From: Taudactylus pleione
Lineage: Eukaryota > Chordata > Amphibia > Anura > Myobatrachidae
DNA length: 64,000 nt
Assembly: GCA_031769625.1 (NCBI GenBank)
Contig: JAUIMM010000113.1
Span: 16,177,501 to 16,241,500 of the forward strand
Reading direction: 5' to 3'
Shown here piece after piece: positions 42,371 through 53,690 of this stretch; the stretch's first letter is position 1; each line of letters begins with the position of its first letter. Below the pieces are notes generated by a model that was not told the DNA's origin, searched no databases, and worked only from the letters and a program-made list of their open reading frames with translations. The position numbers and the translations under genes are program-made.

Positions 42371-42767
42371 GTGCGCATGCACGACCTACAGGTCACGCAT
42401 GTGCACAAGAGCCCCGATGTCCGGTGGAAGGAGCCGGACAGGGGCGGAAGGATTTGATAGGATCTCTCTTCGCAACCCGGACCTCCTTCCCATGGGGAAG
42501 GAGCGGGTTGCGATCCACAAGTGGGAGCATTTGCCTTCTGAAGATGGCAAATGCTACCGCACTCAAGCTCCAAAAATATTGTATTTTTGGAGCTTGATGA
42601 ATTCTGTCCCCATACTAGTATATGGGGACAGCTGTCCATTCTGTAAAAGGAAGGTAAGTAGGTGCTCCTTTCTCCTGCTTTACCTTCTTGATTAATGGTC
42701 CGATAACTTAATTTTTACAATTGCAGGTGAAAATTTTTTGTTTCACCTGCTTTTGTAAAAATTAAGT
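42371..42767. mobile_element. Hairpin-chain element, third type (7 hairpins)
   Basis: Consecutive inverted repeats: 42371-42406, 42412-42444, 42460-42516 (CGCAACCCG and CTCCTTCCC arms), 42526-42555 (AGCATTTGCC arms), 42564-42596 (15-bp arms CAAGCTCCAAAAATA), 42604-42631 (CTGTCCCCATA arms) and 42706-42767 (ACTTAATTTTTACAA arms enclosing CAGGTGAAA arms). The outer ends and duplication were not identified, so element status is inferred from likeness to the other chains. Confidence 0.6.
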
Positions 42768-42877
42768 GATGATGAATAGGCCACATAAGCTGGATGGATT
42801 TCTTTCAAATATATGGTATCAGGCTGCAAGCAGAGATGTTGGCCGTAAATACAACCCAATTGCTTGCACCAAACTAA

Positions 42878-43082
42878 GGCCCCCATTTACTAACGGGTTT
42901 TTATCACAAAACGAGTGATACATTTCCCTGTGTATGATAAATGGTGCTCCAGCCAATCAGCTCCCAACTGTCATTTTTCTAACAGTTGACAGTTGGGAAC
43001 GGATTGACTGGAGCACCATTTATCATATACAGTGAAATGTATCACTTGTTTTGGTGATAAAACTTGTTAGTAAATGAGGCCC
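42878..43082. mobile_element. GGCCCCCATTTACTAAC MITE with TAA duplication
   Basis: 205 bp, left GGCCCCCATTTACTAACGGG, right GTTAGTAAATGAGGCCC, TAA at 42875-42877 and 43083-43085. Inner arms AACTGTCA / TGACAGTT and GGTGCTCCAG / CTGGAGCACC. Confidence 0.8.
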
Positions 43083-43753
43083 TAAATGCGGATATTCACT
43101 TGACGCCAAGTTGTACATATCTCTGTAACGCCACCATCCCTATGCATGTGCTTGGTTTCACAGCTGTGCTCATCAGTGCACACCTGCACCAGTGCTATCC
43201 ATAGTGCAAAAGATTTGTCTGAAGTTGACACGCCCTTGCCAAGCGGTTACATCAGCCAGTAGTGATACATCTAAGTTTCTTTCGTGTGAGCCGCCAATAG
43301 ATTTGTACACTCATGGAGTATGTGCAGTCCCAAAAGTGCAAGATGGACTTGCATGTATCTCTGCTTCAGCTGCTGTGTTTACATCTACTCATTTACTCTG
43401 ATATGTGTCATTGTGGCTACAATGAGACAAAGCCACATCATAAGACTGCACTGTTTCATTTAATATGCAACACTTGTAATTGTACATCTACGCGTGAATG
43501 GGCGGCAGCGGCACTGGGGTCAGTGACCAAAGCGGCAAAAAAAACACCTGCGCTATGCCAAGAAGGTGCAAGACCTTACCGGAGGGGGCATGGCATAGCG
43601 GCATACCCCCGGTTTCATCATTCTGGGGTGTGCCCAGCACTCCCACAGATATCGGACTGCCCCCACAGACTCTCCCTGCAGTGCCGACTCCTCCTTGGTG
43701 ATCAGGAGCCATGCGCTGCCCTGTGATGTAAGAACAGGGAGAGGTTCTATTTA
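43083..43753. other. Intronic DNA, nothing recognised
   Basis: No supported gene. Overlapping frames near 43490-43730 on both strands come from a GC-rich patch without motifs. Confidence 0.35.
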
Positions 43754-45228
43754 TACCCCTTTTCCATCGCCTAAAAAACCCGGGTAATTGCCATGTCTAC
43801 CCGGGACTCTGCTCAGTGGAAACGGCTCCAAGGAAAATATCCCAGGTCTACAGACCCAGGATTTCTTCCCTGGTATCGAGCAGGGCTTTTAGCAGGTAAA
43901 ACCCAGTAATACCCCTTTCAGACATACGACCCGGGAAATTTCCTGCTCAGACCCGGGAATTTATCCTGTGCAAAATCCCGGGTATTTGGTCGAGACCCCC
44001 CCTTTCACACTACAGCGTCTACCCGGGAAATTCCCAGGTAGACCCCTTTCAGACAAGAGCAGGGTTTTTTAGATTACCTCTCCTCTGCCGTCTGCCCCTC
44101 CTACCCTATCCCCAATGCAGCTGTCGCTGATGAGGTAATCAAAACGCAGCCGGCCAATCCCAATCCAGCCATTTTTTTAAATTTTTTTTTTACATTTTAA
44201 TTTATTAATAAATTATTTGTTTTATACCCTATTTGCCATCCCCCCCTCAATGGGGAAGAGACCCCTTCCGTTAATGTACTGCCCTGGTGGTCCAGCGGGA
44301 ATGCGGGCGGCCCGCTGTCCCAGAGACCTGTCTGTGGTCTCCAGCGCTGGCGGGTGTCACCGGCGTCCGGCTGGGGTCCTCCAGTGTTGCGTTCTACAGC
44401 AACACAGCCACCGGCGCAGGGGATGGTGAGCGGCAGTGCTGAGCGTCCTATAGGACACTCTGCGCTGCCAACTGAAAGCAGCAGCGCTGAACGTCTGCGC
44501 TGCCAACTCAAAGCAGCAGCGATGAGCATCCTATAGGACGCTCTGATCTGCCAACTCAATTAAAAGTTGCTGGGTGCAGCCCAGGAATAGTAAATTCCCG
44601 GGTAGCACAATTCAAACATAAGCAGGTTATTTTCCAGGTACTTAAGTCCCAGGAAATTCCCTGGTCGATTGAAGGTTTGGCTACCCGGGAACATGTTCCC
44701 GGGTAGATACCTTTCAGACATATGCGGCAACCCAGGAATTTGGCTGAGGCAGGCTAAATTCCCAGGATTCTCGATATGTCTGAAAGGGGTATAACACTGC
44801 AGTGAAAACAGCTCTTACCCGGGTTTTTTGACCCAGGTAATTGCAAAAGCCGCTGATTGATCATTCCAGGGTGCTGGCTGAGGATCTAATCACACAGAGA
44901 CCAGATGAGATGCCTGAATAAAGGATGTCATTAAAATTAAATAATATCATTATTATTAATAATAATGTTAAATAATAAAAATATAAATAATAATGATAAA
45001 TAATAAAGGATGTAATTAAAAATTTCATTAAATGTGGATGACATTAAAAATTGCCTTAATAAAGGCCATTTTTAATGACATACACGGGTTTTGCTGGGCT
45101 TACCCAGGTTCAGTGGAAACGGAGGCGACCAGGGTGCAGTGGAAACTGGGTCTAAGCCAGGTACAACACAGCAAAATGCTGGTTAAAAAATCCCGGGACA
45201 GACCAGGGATTTTGGTGGAAAAGGGGTA
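43754..45228. mobile_element. TACCCC-end element, outer (contains nested copy)
   Basis: Ends TACCCCTTTTCCATCGCC / GGTGGAAAAGGGGTA, flanked by TTA (43751-43753) and TAA (45229-45231). CCCGGGTAATTG and TACCCGGG words recur inside. The actual element is about 590 bp after removing the insertion at 43910-44791. Confidence 0.75.
43910..44791. mobile_element. TACCCC-end element, nested
   Basis: 882 bp with ends TACCCCTTTCAGACATACGA / TCGATATGTCTGAAAGGGGT(A), and TAA at 43907-43909 and 44792-44794. The ends resemble those of the element it sits in. GC-rich centre with AGCAGCGCTGA / TCAGCGCTGCT-type arms. A 120-codon minus frame (44197-44559) has no transposase motif. Confidence 0.8.
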
Positions 45229-45334
45229 TAAGGTATAAACTAACAAGATTATTCCTCCTGAAACCGATGAATTACAAAAATTATGGTCAAGTCATAACGT
45301 AACAAGAACTTTCTAGCGTTATCAACACAACTAA

Positions 45335-45529
45335 TGGTGCAAACGAACGATAACGATTTAAAAAATCATTCATATCTGAACAATGCACGTTCCCGATGGT
45401 CAGGTAACGATATCTGACATCTGATGTGTTTGCAGTCAGATTTGTACGATTCCATTCATTTTAATGCAGTCAAAAATCGTTCATAGTTCAAATCGTTCAT
45501 CTGACAAATCTGACCGTGTGTATGCTCCA
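45335..45529. mobile_element. TGGTGCATACACA-family MITE, copy 4
   Basis: 195 bp, ends TGGTGCAAACGAACG / GTGTGTATGCTCCA, flanks TAA (45332-45334) and TTA (45530-45532). Shortened internally. Confidence 0.7.
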
Positions 45530-45603
45530 TTAGAGCAGTGTGAATGAGTAACTCTGTGGTCATAGGTGCCAAGTATAAAACTGTGACCCTGAGAACATGC
45601 TGG

Positions 45604-46034
45604 CAGTGACGTAACTATAATGGGTGCAGTCTGTGCGGGGCACATGGGCCCCTGGGTCCCGGGGGGCCCCGCACCGCACACACTGCACCCATATTATTTT
45701 ACACTTACCTGTCCGTGGTCCCACGTCGGGTGTCTGCGCTCCTCAGAACACCGGAAAATGGCTGCCGCAGCCATTCTCCGGTGTTCTGCGCGTGCGCTGT
45801 AGACTCCGGGCACTCCCGGAGTCCACTGCGCATTCACAGAACGTCTAAAAAATGGCTATCGCAGCCATTTCCGGCGTTATGTGCATTAGACTCCAGGCAC
45901 ACTCTAGTGCCTGGAGTTAACTAAGGCTCTGGTGGCTGGCTAGCTGCGTTAGTCGGCTGCCGGCCACCAGGGAGAAAGGAGGGGGCCCCGCACGGGGAGT
46001 GCACACGGGCCCCCTCCTTTCTTAGACGCCCCTG
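45604..46034. mobile_element. hAT-like non-autonomous element
   Basis: 431 bp with a perfect 8-bp duplication CATGCTGG (45596-45603 and 46035-46042). Left end CAGTGACGTAACTATAA, right end ACGCCCCTG. The interior is GC-rich with CCGGAGTGCCCGGAGT-like inverted words. Short frames in all phases follow this composition. Confidence 0.88.
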
Positions 46035-46101
46035 CATGCTGGAGATCCCAATTTAAATTGCAGTGTTAGCTCCATTTGAGTTTAGACAAGTCACTTTAAA
46101 G

Positions 46102-46238
46102 GGGGAGATGTACTAAACCTTGGAGAGAGATAAAATGCCAACCAATCGGCTCCTAACTCACTTTACAGGCAATGTTTAAAAATGACAGTCAGGTGATTGG
46201 TACTTTTATCTCTCTCCACGGCTTAGTACATCTACCCC
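46102..46238. mobile_element. GGGGAGATGTACTAAG MITE, copy 2
   Basis: About 137 bp, GGGGAGATGTACTAAACCTT left and GGCTTAGTACATCTACCCC right. Confidence 0.75.
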
Positions 46239-46568
46239 TTTTGTGTAATGCATACTTGCCGACATACACCTCCCTCCTTCCCGGAGGGAGCCGAATGTCT
46301 GCACACAGTGGGGGCGTGGCCTGGCAATGACGCTATTTCGGGGGCCACGCGATTGCATCATCGTGGCTCTACCCCCTTTTCACAATGGCGAAAATATTGG
46401 CATTGTGAAGCAGGGGGCGGAGCCACGATGACTCAATTCAGAGCGAATTGCTGCGGGGGTTTCTTGTAGTCGGGGGGGCGGGGGCAGACGGCGGCCGGGA
46501 GGCCTGCCTGCCTTTCCAGGGGGTCGGGAGCGGCACTCGATATTCGGGAGATTCCCGACGTAATGGAG

Positions 46569-46571
<3 letters not shown>
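46239..46571. mobile_element. Degraded TACTTGCC-family element
   Basis: Starts GCATACTTGCCGACATACAC and contains GGGGCGTGGCC and CACAATGGCGAAAATATTGGCATTGTG hairpin halves shared with 57910-58179. The right end was not fixed before the microsatellite. Confidence 0.45.

Positions 46572-46572
<1 letters not shown>

Positions 46573-46619
<47 letters not shown>
46573..46619. repeat. (GT)n microsatellite
   Basis: About 23 GT units directly in front of the 43-bp minisatellite. Confidence 0.92.
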
Positions 46620-46621
<2 letters not shown>

Positions 46622-47225
46622 CTCTCTGTGTAATGGAGTGGTATGGCTTGTATGTGTGTGTGCTCTCTCTGTGTAATGAAGTGGTATGGCCTGTATGTGT
46701 CTGTGCTCTCTCTGTGTAATGGAGTGGTATGGCCTATATGTGTCTGTGCTCTCTCTGTGTAATGTAGTAGTATGGCCTGTATGTGTGTGTGCTCTCTCTG
46801 TGTAATGTAGTAGTAAGGCCTATATGTGTGTGTGTTCTCTCTGTGTAATGTAGTGGTATGGCCTGTATGTGTCTGTGCTCTCTCTGTGTAATGGAGTGGT
46901 ATGGCCTATATGTGTCTGTGCTCTCTCTGTGTAATGTAGTGGTATGGCCTATATGTGTCTGTGCTCTCTCTGTGTAATGGAGTGGTATGGCCTGTATGTG
47001 TGTGTGTGTTCTCTCTGTGTAATGTAGTGGTATGGCCTGTATGTGTCTGTGCTCTCTCTGTGTAATGTAGTGGTATGGCTTGTATGTGTGTGTGCTCTCT
47101 CTGTGTAATGGAGTGGTATGGCCTATATGTGTCTGTGCTCTCTCTGTGTAATGTAGTGGTATGGCCTATATGTGTCTGTGCTCTCTCTGTGTAATGGAGT
47201 GGTATGGCCTGTATGTGTGTGCTCT
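46620..47225. repeat. 43-bp minisatellite, about 14 copies
   Basis: Units contain CTCTCTCTGTGTAATG, GAGTGGTATGGCC and TGTATGTGTCTGTG, with a regular 43-bp period. Copies differ mainly at G/T in TAATGGAGT versus TAATGTAGT, and by GT-run length. It has no spacer-repeat logic like CRISPR; it is an expanded unit next to a GT tract. Confidence 0.92.
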
Positions 47226-48348
47226 ATTTATATTCTATGATAGATTGACATGTTATAATAACACCCACCCCGACAGCCCAAACTTTGACAATTTATTTAA
47301 AAAAAAAATTGTTATGCACCAATTGATGCCCCAGCCCCGCTGTAGCTCTGTCTACATTGCTCACTGCTCTGCCCACCTCTGCTCTCCCCCCACCCCCCCG
47401 AGGGTTCCTGAACCTATTTTTCTACAAAAATAGCACTGAATATATTATATATAGAAATATGCAGAGACTGGAAATTAATTGAAAAAGCCGTCCAGAAAGG
47501 AAACAATATAAAACTCTCTTCCATTTTCACTTCTACAGTATAAGGAAATCCTCCTGATTACTTTTGGACTTCTTCCAATTGACATGTTCGTGACAAAAAA
47601 CTCCTTCCTCTTATCGTTTTTTAGAGCATTTAAATTCCCCACTCCAACCTGTTAAGAGCTGGAGAGAGGGAAGAAAGACTAATTAGCCTTGTCACATTTA
47701 CTAGCTAAAGTCCATTTATCTGTCATATTTCCCAGTTGGTTAGATTTTCCAGTAGGTGCATATGCGAGACATATGTTCAGCATTTTAAAGATGTTTATAG
47801 AAAAACTCTTTTTCTGCTGCTCACTTGTATGAAGTTGCCTAGAAGAGCACAAATATGAGCAGTGTGGGTAGAATTTTTATTTTTTTCCTTTAAAAAAGCC
47901 ATCTAAAGTACCTTCAGCACTAGAGCCTTGTAATTCTACCTCACATTATTCATACCGGCCCCAGCTTTGTATTACATTGAAGCAAAAAACACTATGGTGG
48001 TATTTCCATGAACTGAGTTTGAAAGTAAACCTATTGCTTCTGTTTATGTTACAACCACTGATTTAACCAAGTATGCCCAAAAGAGTTTTTGCACGTTTAA
48101 TGTAATATTTTTATTCATTTTATTATTATGGAAAGTTCTTTCCAGGTTTTAATGAGACATGGAATGGGAGAATTAGTTTCTGATTCAAATATGCATCAAG
48201 TAAAATGTAACTAAATATATATAAACATATATTATAATTTAACAGAGAAACTATTTTGTTCCTGGGAATGTACAGTAATTTGCCAATATTCCTTAAGGTG
48301 ACTCTAACTTGCTGGTATGGAAATAATTAGTTTTCCCCAACTAGCACT
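47226..48348. other. Longest repeat-free intronic stretch
   Basis: I see no inverted ends, tandem repeats or transposon words here. Composition is AT-rich with words such as TAATTAGCC and CTGTCATATTTCCC. It might hold conserved regulatory DNA, but only alignment to other vertebrates could show that. Confidence 0.35.
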
Positions 48349-49324
48349 TTGTTGCCATGGAATGCTTCTTTAAGTCATTTAACGCACTTCCCAAGACTCC
48401 TAATCCAAACTATATGGCCACCATCACTGACTATAATCTTGCTTTCTTTTTCAAGGAAACGGTTGACAAGATCTGACATGAAATGGTGTCCTCTTTCCCC
48501 GAGCAGCAACCTGGTCAATTCCTTTCCCATATCCTCACACACACATACTGTATGTATCATCCTCATACACTGTGGCTTCAGTTTCGCCAAACAGTCCCGG
48601 GTGACTCGGCCACGCTCAGCGTCTTTTTTTTATTTCTCTCAAAATATGCGTCTCCAGCACACACATAAAACAACTGGAAGTCACAAAACTACTTGGCTAG
48701 AATGCACTGATCAATTTGATGTACGACATTTATACACCGGTGTGCGACTGAGTCTGTATACAAAGTGCTATGATGCCGCAGCTTTTTCTTATGCCAAGTT
48801 CTGTTGTGCTTCATTCTTCACCTTTGTACGTGTCCTAATTCTTGTGTGGTTGAAGTTGCGGCCCAGCGTGTCTAGTACACTTTCAGTGGTGTTTTACTGC
48901 CTCTGTGATGCAAAAAGAAAAAACAATATGCTACACCTCTGGGCATCTTGCACCTTATGGCGTATTGATGCTAGGTGTATGAGGATACATCATGTACCTT
49001 CTCTTTACTTGTCCCCACAAAGTAAAAGCAACTATATACTGTTCCTATCCATTCACGGATCACTCCATTCCTGTCTGCTTTGCTCATTCTCTCCCTTTTC
49101 ACCTCTCCTATCCTGAAACAAAAACCAAATTAGAACCCAAACCCTCTGATTATCCTTCCATTCCCCAGGTCACATGCCCTCTAAGCTTTGTTACCTTCCA
49201 CACTTCCATTCCTTACACGACCCAATGAACCTTTAGCAGTCCCAACATCCCACAGAGACTGTTCTGACTGTGATGTCAGTGGTTTAATCACTGCTCAGTA
49301 TTAAAAACATTACTTGCTTCTATT
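48349..49324. other. Long open frame, probably not a gene
   Basis: A 255-codon + frame (48349-49116) is the longest outside the ERVs. Its translation is Ser/Leu/Cys/His-rich with no domain, and an overlapping minus frame exists. It may be the decayed front of the LINE that follows; no function assigned. Confidence 0.35.
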
Positions 49325-50460
49325 TCTCCTGGATCTATCAGCTGCATGTGAGACTGTTGACCATTTTTTTTTCTAATACAAATACTAATTTGCCTACAGT
49401 AGGATTTCAGGGCACTGTCCTACAGGGCCGTAACTAGAGTGGTGCGACCAGTGCCAGGGCACTGCAGGGCAGGGGGCGTTGTTCTGGCCTGTTAGTTTTC
49501 CTGTTTATTATCATTCTTGCTTGTAGCTTCCTCCAGTTGACGGAAGCTGTCTACAGATGTGTCCTCTTGCATCTTTGTTGCGTACGCAGCAAATCGCACC
49601 ACGCCTGCGAGCGGATTCACGCACTATGTTCGCACCCACTAGTCCATAGGATTGCATGGTGCGATCGCAGTGCACATAAAAAGCGTACCATAGCATATGC
49701 TGCTGCGGGTAATCGCATGGCGTGATGCGTGTACTCCTTTGTAGCGCGATCAGCAAAGTTGCAAGAGGACATATCTGTATCTGACATCGCTATCTGTTAG
49801 CAACAAGAAGACACACGCCTCAAGCTTGTTGCCAAGGGGTCATCCTTGGCTGAGCTATACTTTGTTCACTACATCCAATCTATATCCAGAATTTGTTACA
49901 CACATATGATAATAATATCCGGAATATGCAAATATCTCGCATAAAATCACTACAAAAAAAATTGTATTCACGCACTAATTACTAATTACAGTATCTCTTT
50001 TCTTTTGACTATACCAATTACCTTTTATTGGTTTTCCTCTAACCAGGCTTTTGCCCCTACATACTATGTCGAATGCAGCTGCTAGACTAATTGTCTGTAT
50101 AGTATTCTACTAACATTCAAGGCCATTAGCAAAATCATCTCTTTCCTTGTCTAAAAATATCTCCCAGCTTGACTTCTGTGCTCTGTCTCTCATCCGACCA
50201 TTGCTAATTAATTACAGGACCGGTTTTTGGGTTGTTCCCATGTTGATGAATTCCCTCCCTTGTACAACAAGACTTTTTTTTTTTTTTTTTCCTTTGCCTC
50301 CGAACATTCAATGGAAAACTCACCTCTTAAGGTCAAATTGCCAAGCCATTTCCTCAAACTCCTAAGGCTATTCTGTCTGATTACCACCCCTCTAAATAGA
50401 TCACTGAAAACGTATTCTCCTTCCATAACACAAAAACATATGGCAACCTCATTGAAAGAT
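49325..50460 (+). pseudogene. Decayed LINE reverse-transcriptase remnant
   Basis: At about 49329-49367 the + strand reads LLDLSAACETVDH, the RT segment typical of L2/CR1-type LINEs. NAAARLI is readable near 50073 and PMLMNSLP near 50240, motifs of the same C-terminal region. Between them lie an unrelated insertion beginning CAGGGCCGTAACTAGAG (49423, hAT-like start) and decay. A T-run of 18 is at 50274-50291. Frames are broken throughout. Confidence 0.5.
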
Positions 50461-50980
50461 AAATGATAATATATAAAACTAAATACCAAATCAACGTCTT
50501 GCAAAACACTAAGCCACACAAATAATTCCAGAACATCTGAAAATAAACTAATTTATAAAAGTGTATGAAAAATGTGAAACAAAATAATTTATTATATGAG
50601 ATAATTAATAAGAAAACACAAATATCAACATTTTATGAGTGTAATACAGATATTTGCTCAATAAAAATATGTATATAGCTTCATATATTGGTGCCCCCAC
50701 CCCCACCTACAACCATTTAATATTTGTAAGAAGGAAAGATTTGTGAGGTTCTACATTACATAAACTATTATAGCGGGTAATTAAAGTGGGTTCCACTAAA
50801 TGTTAGGTATAGGTCAATGAAAACTGATTATAAACTGTGCTGTATATATAATTGCCAGCCGATTATACAGCATTGTACATTAAGTGGATCTTGATTCTTA
50901 ATAAAAGATAAATGAAATACAGTAACATGCAACAAAAGTTTTAAGATGGCCCTAACCAAGTAACTTCCCATCTAAGAGGT
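50461..50980. other. AT-rich intronic DNA
   Basis: No gene or named repeat. Confidence 0.35.
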
Positions 50981-51345
50981 GTGGGAACTGATTCATAAAG
51001 TTGCTTAATTTCATATTGGGTAATACATACTCAAGCGTACCCGGAAAAAAAAAAGGTGGTGGCGCCGCAGGAAATGCTGTGCCCGTGAGCCATGCCCCTG
51101 CTTTTATCACGCTGGTGGCATGCCCAGCATCCAAGAGCTGCTGGGCATGCCCCCAGCACCTTTTTCAAATGAATAGATGCCACATGAATGCACACGTCAT
51201 CTATTCACATCTTGCTCTGCTAACGGGTGAGCGGGGGCCTCCTAACCTCTCCCACCTCGGGACACTGTGACCCATAAGTGGGACGGTGCCCAAAAAGCAG
51301 GACTGTCCCTCCAAAATCAGGATGGTTGGGAAGTATGTTAATATG
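50981..51345. other. GC-rich fragment of a TIR element
   Basis: Holds CATGCCCAGCATCCAAGAGC / GCTGGGCATGCC inverted arms (51118-51152) and ends GGATGGTTGGGAAGTATG, words found in the ATACCTCCCAAC MITE family. Boundaries are uncertain. Confidence 0.45.
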
Positions 51346-52062
51346 TGATTATTGCCTAGTTTGTATTGTATGTGTATGATTTGGGTTGTTATTTTGGGGT
51401 GTCTCTTTTCTTTGCTTTGTTTATTTTATGGGGTAGACGTGCCTCATTGTATATTTGTGCTATGCCTAAAAACATATAAAAACAAACTTTATAGGCATGT
51501 CTCTTATTACAAATCTCTTCATTCTAGTTATATTTAGAGAACAGCAACACAAATCATGTACTTAAAATATTAAAGAAGACACTTTAAATAAAGCAGTTGA
51601 GTAAAGACAGACACATATTTAGTTCTTTACTGTAAACTGTAGTTGGCATACTGTTGGCATTTATATACCGCTTACAATTCTAGTAACCATCCATAGCAAT
51701 TGTTCTGCAGGTGCAATGACAAAATCACATTGATGTTTTGCACGCTGAACGTTGTATAGTGTATAGAGTCAGTTTCTGTAGTAGGGGAAATGCCATGGTG
51801 TTTTTAGTGAAAGCATCAACATACCTCCCAACATTTGGCACTGAGTTATCTACTCCCACCCCCAAATATATGTTGGCTGAGGAGCATTTTGTACTTACAA
51901 CCAATTGCTCTAACGGGCAGGATAATGGCTGCAGAGTGTTTTACAGACTGATCACTTATGGGTCAGCAAACCTTGGTCCCTGGTGCAAAATACAAACAGA
52001 TGATGATGATCAGTAGCTACTTCAGATTGGCTGCATGTGTCTGAATCTGTTTCTTATTCTAA
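51346..52062. other. Intronic DNA, mostly unassigned
   Basis: No gene. ACATACCTCCCAACATTTGG at 51820 is one end of the ATACCTCCCAAC family without its partner. Confidence 0.4.
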
Positions 52063-52348
52063 TGGTGCATACACATGGTCAGATTTGTCAGATGAACGAC
52101 TGAACGATTTGACCAACGATTTGAACGATTTGAGCTACGAACGATTTTTGACTGCATTAAAATGACTGAAATCATCCAAAACTGACTGCAAACACATCAG
52201 ATGTCAGATATCGTTATCTGACCATCGGGAACATGCATCGTCCATCGTTCAGATATGTCAGATTTTCCTTCAGATATGAACGATTGAACGATTTTTTAAA
52301 TCGTTATCGTTCAGATCTGAAGAAAAATCTGACCGTGTGTATGCACTA
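52063..52348. mobile_element. TGGTGCATACACA-family MITE, copy 5
   Basis: 286 bp, ends TGGTGCATACACATGGTCAG / CTGACCGTGTGTATGCACTA, with TAA at 52060-52062 and 52349-52351. The best preserved copy. Confidence 0.9.
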
Positions 52349-53050
52349 TAATACTATAGTAATGTCGATGGTGCAATCTTTTTGTATTAATACAGTGATC
52401 TTAACAATTGGACTGCAGCAATTAACTGTATTTCCAGTTCATCTTATCAGGGGGAAGGCAACAGATGTTTGATTTCAAATTAATAACTTAAACTTTGTCT
52501 TTGGGTGGGATACATGATGCATGGCATTTTGTATGCGATACATCCCGCCACTTATCACAAGCATAAAGGTGTTTATTAACACTGTGTGCATTGAAAAAAA
52601 CAATCAAAAGACAGCTCTCCCTGTAGGAGCTCTACTTTTCGATAGTGACTTCAGGGTTTATGACCCGGGAGTCCTTCTGCGCATGCGTCTCAAGGAAAGT
52701 TGCGAATAGAGTCCCGTAGGCTTTTATTGGGCAATGATATCTAAAGATGGCGTTGCCAACCACATCCAAGCCCCGGAATGTATCGCATTCCAGAACTTGG
52801 TGCATATGCGGTAAGCGGCCAAACCTCAGAAAACTTTTGTCTGAGGTTTGACCATAAAATTGCCTTTGAAGAATGCCGTTCTTTGCGCCTATATTTAATT
52901 TACTTTTTCATGGCAAGTGTGACTTTGTTATTACTTATACTGTCTGGACATTATGTTGTATACTCTATTTTTAGCATTTACTACCACTGTGAAGCTACAT
53001 CTGCTGGCATACAGGAGTACAGCAGGCACATATGCTATGCTGGATGATGC
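52349..53050. other. Intronic DNA, unassigned
   Basis: No supported gene. CATACATGATGCATGGCATT (near 52510) and GGAATGTATCGCATTCCAGAA (near 52776) are small palindromes. Confidence 0.35.
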
Positions 53051-53053
53051 ATC

Positions 53054-53090
<37 letters not shown>

Positions 53091-53092
53091 AA
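53051..53092. repeat. (AT)n(GT)n microsatellite
   Basis: About 14 AT units followed by GT units. Confidence 0.9.
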
Positions 53093-53390
53093 CATTTTGC
53101 ACTTGTGCGAGACCCAACTTCTGTCCAACTCAGTGCGAGTCCTTATTTGCCTCTGGCCTTAGAATATAGGACTTCAGGCTTAACATTAATATTGTGTGGT
53201 CTGAAAAATAATAGGCTTTAAACATAGTGGAAGCAACAAATTACAGAAACCATCTTGGGGGTTTGTCTTTTAGGGGCACCTGTAGTTAAGTTACTGCTTC
53301 AGCATTAGGCTAATCTCCCTACTTACTTTGGATGTGTGTGGGTTTTCTGATTTCTAGCTCTACTCTCTGGGTCCTGGAAAGGGTTGGGTA

Positions 53391-53690
53391 TGAAATTCCG
53401 GCTGTCTGGATGCCGCTGGTCAGAATAGCGACAGCGGCATCCCGACAGCCAGATTCCCGACACCCATAGGAACGAACTTAAGTATTTTCCTAATCCCTAC
53501 CCTAACCCTCCCTCCTCTGTGCCTAACCCTAACCTTCCCCTTAAAGCCTAACCTTTTCCCCACACCCTAACCCTAACCTCCCCCTAATACCACGATACTT
53601 GCCGTCGGGATGCTGGTGATCGGGATACTGGCGCCAGAATTCGGACTGTTGGAATCCCACACGCTGGGATGCTGACTACATCCCCTCGGA
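53391..53690. mobile_element. Probable MITE with CCCTAACCCTAACC-rich centre
   Basis: GC-rich ends with CCGGCTGTCTGGATGCCG and GTCGGGATGCTGG in inverted relation, around a centre of CCTAACCCTAACCTTCCCC words (53490-53590). The centre is irregular and not true telomeric repeat. Confidence 0.5.

Noticed and set aside
46620..47225. CRISPR-like array
   Set aside because: A head-to-tail 43-bp tandem repeat with no unique spacers, in vertebrate DNA.
48349..49116. 255-codon open frame as a gene
   Set aside because: Low-complexity, Ser/Leu/Cys-rich translation with no domain, an overlapping minus frame, and no splice or promoter context.
53490..53590. Interstitial telomere repeat
   Set aside because: CCTAACCC words are irregular, mixed with CCTTCCCC, and bounded by inverted GC-rich ends; more likely the centre of a MITE.
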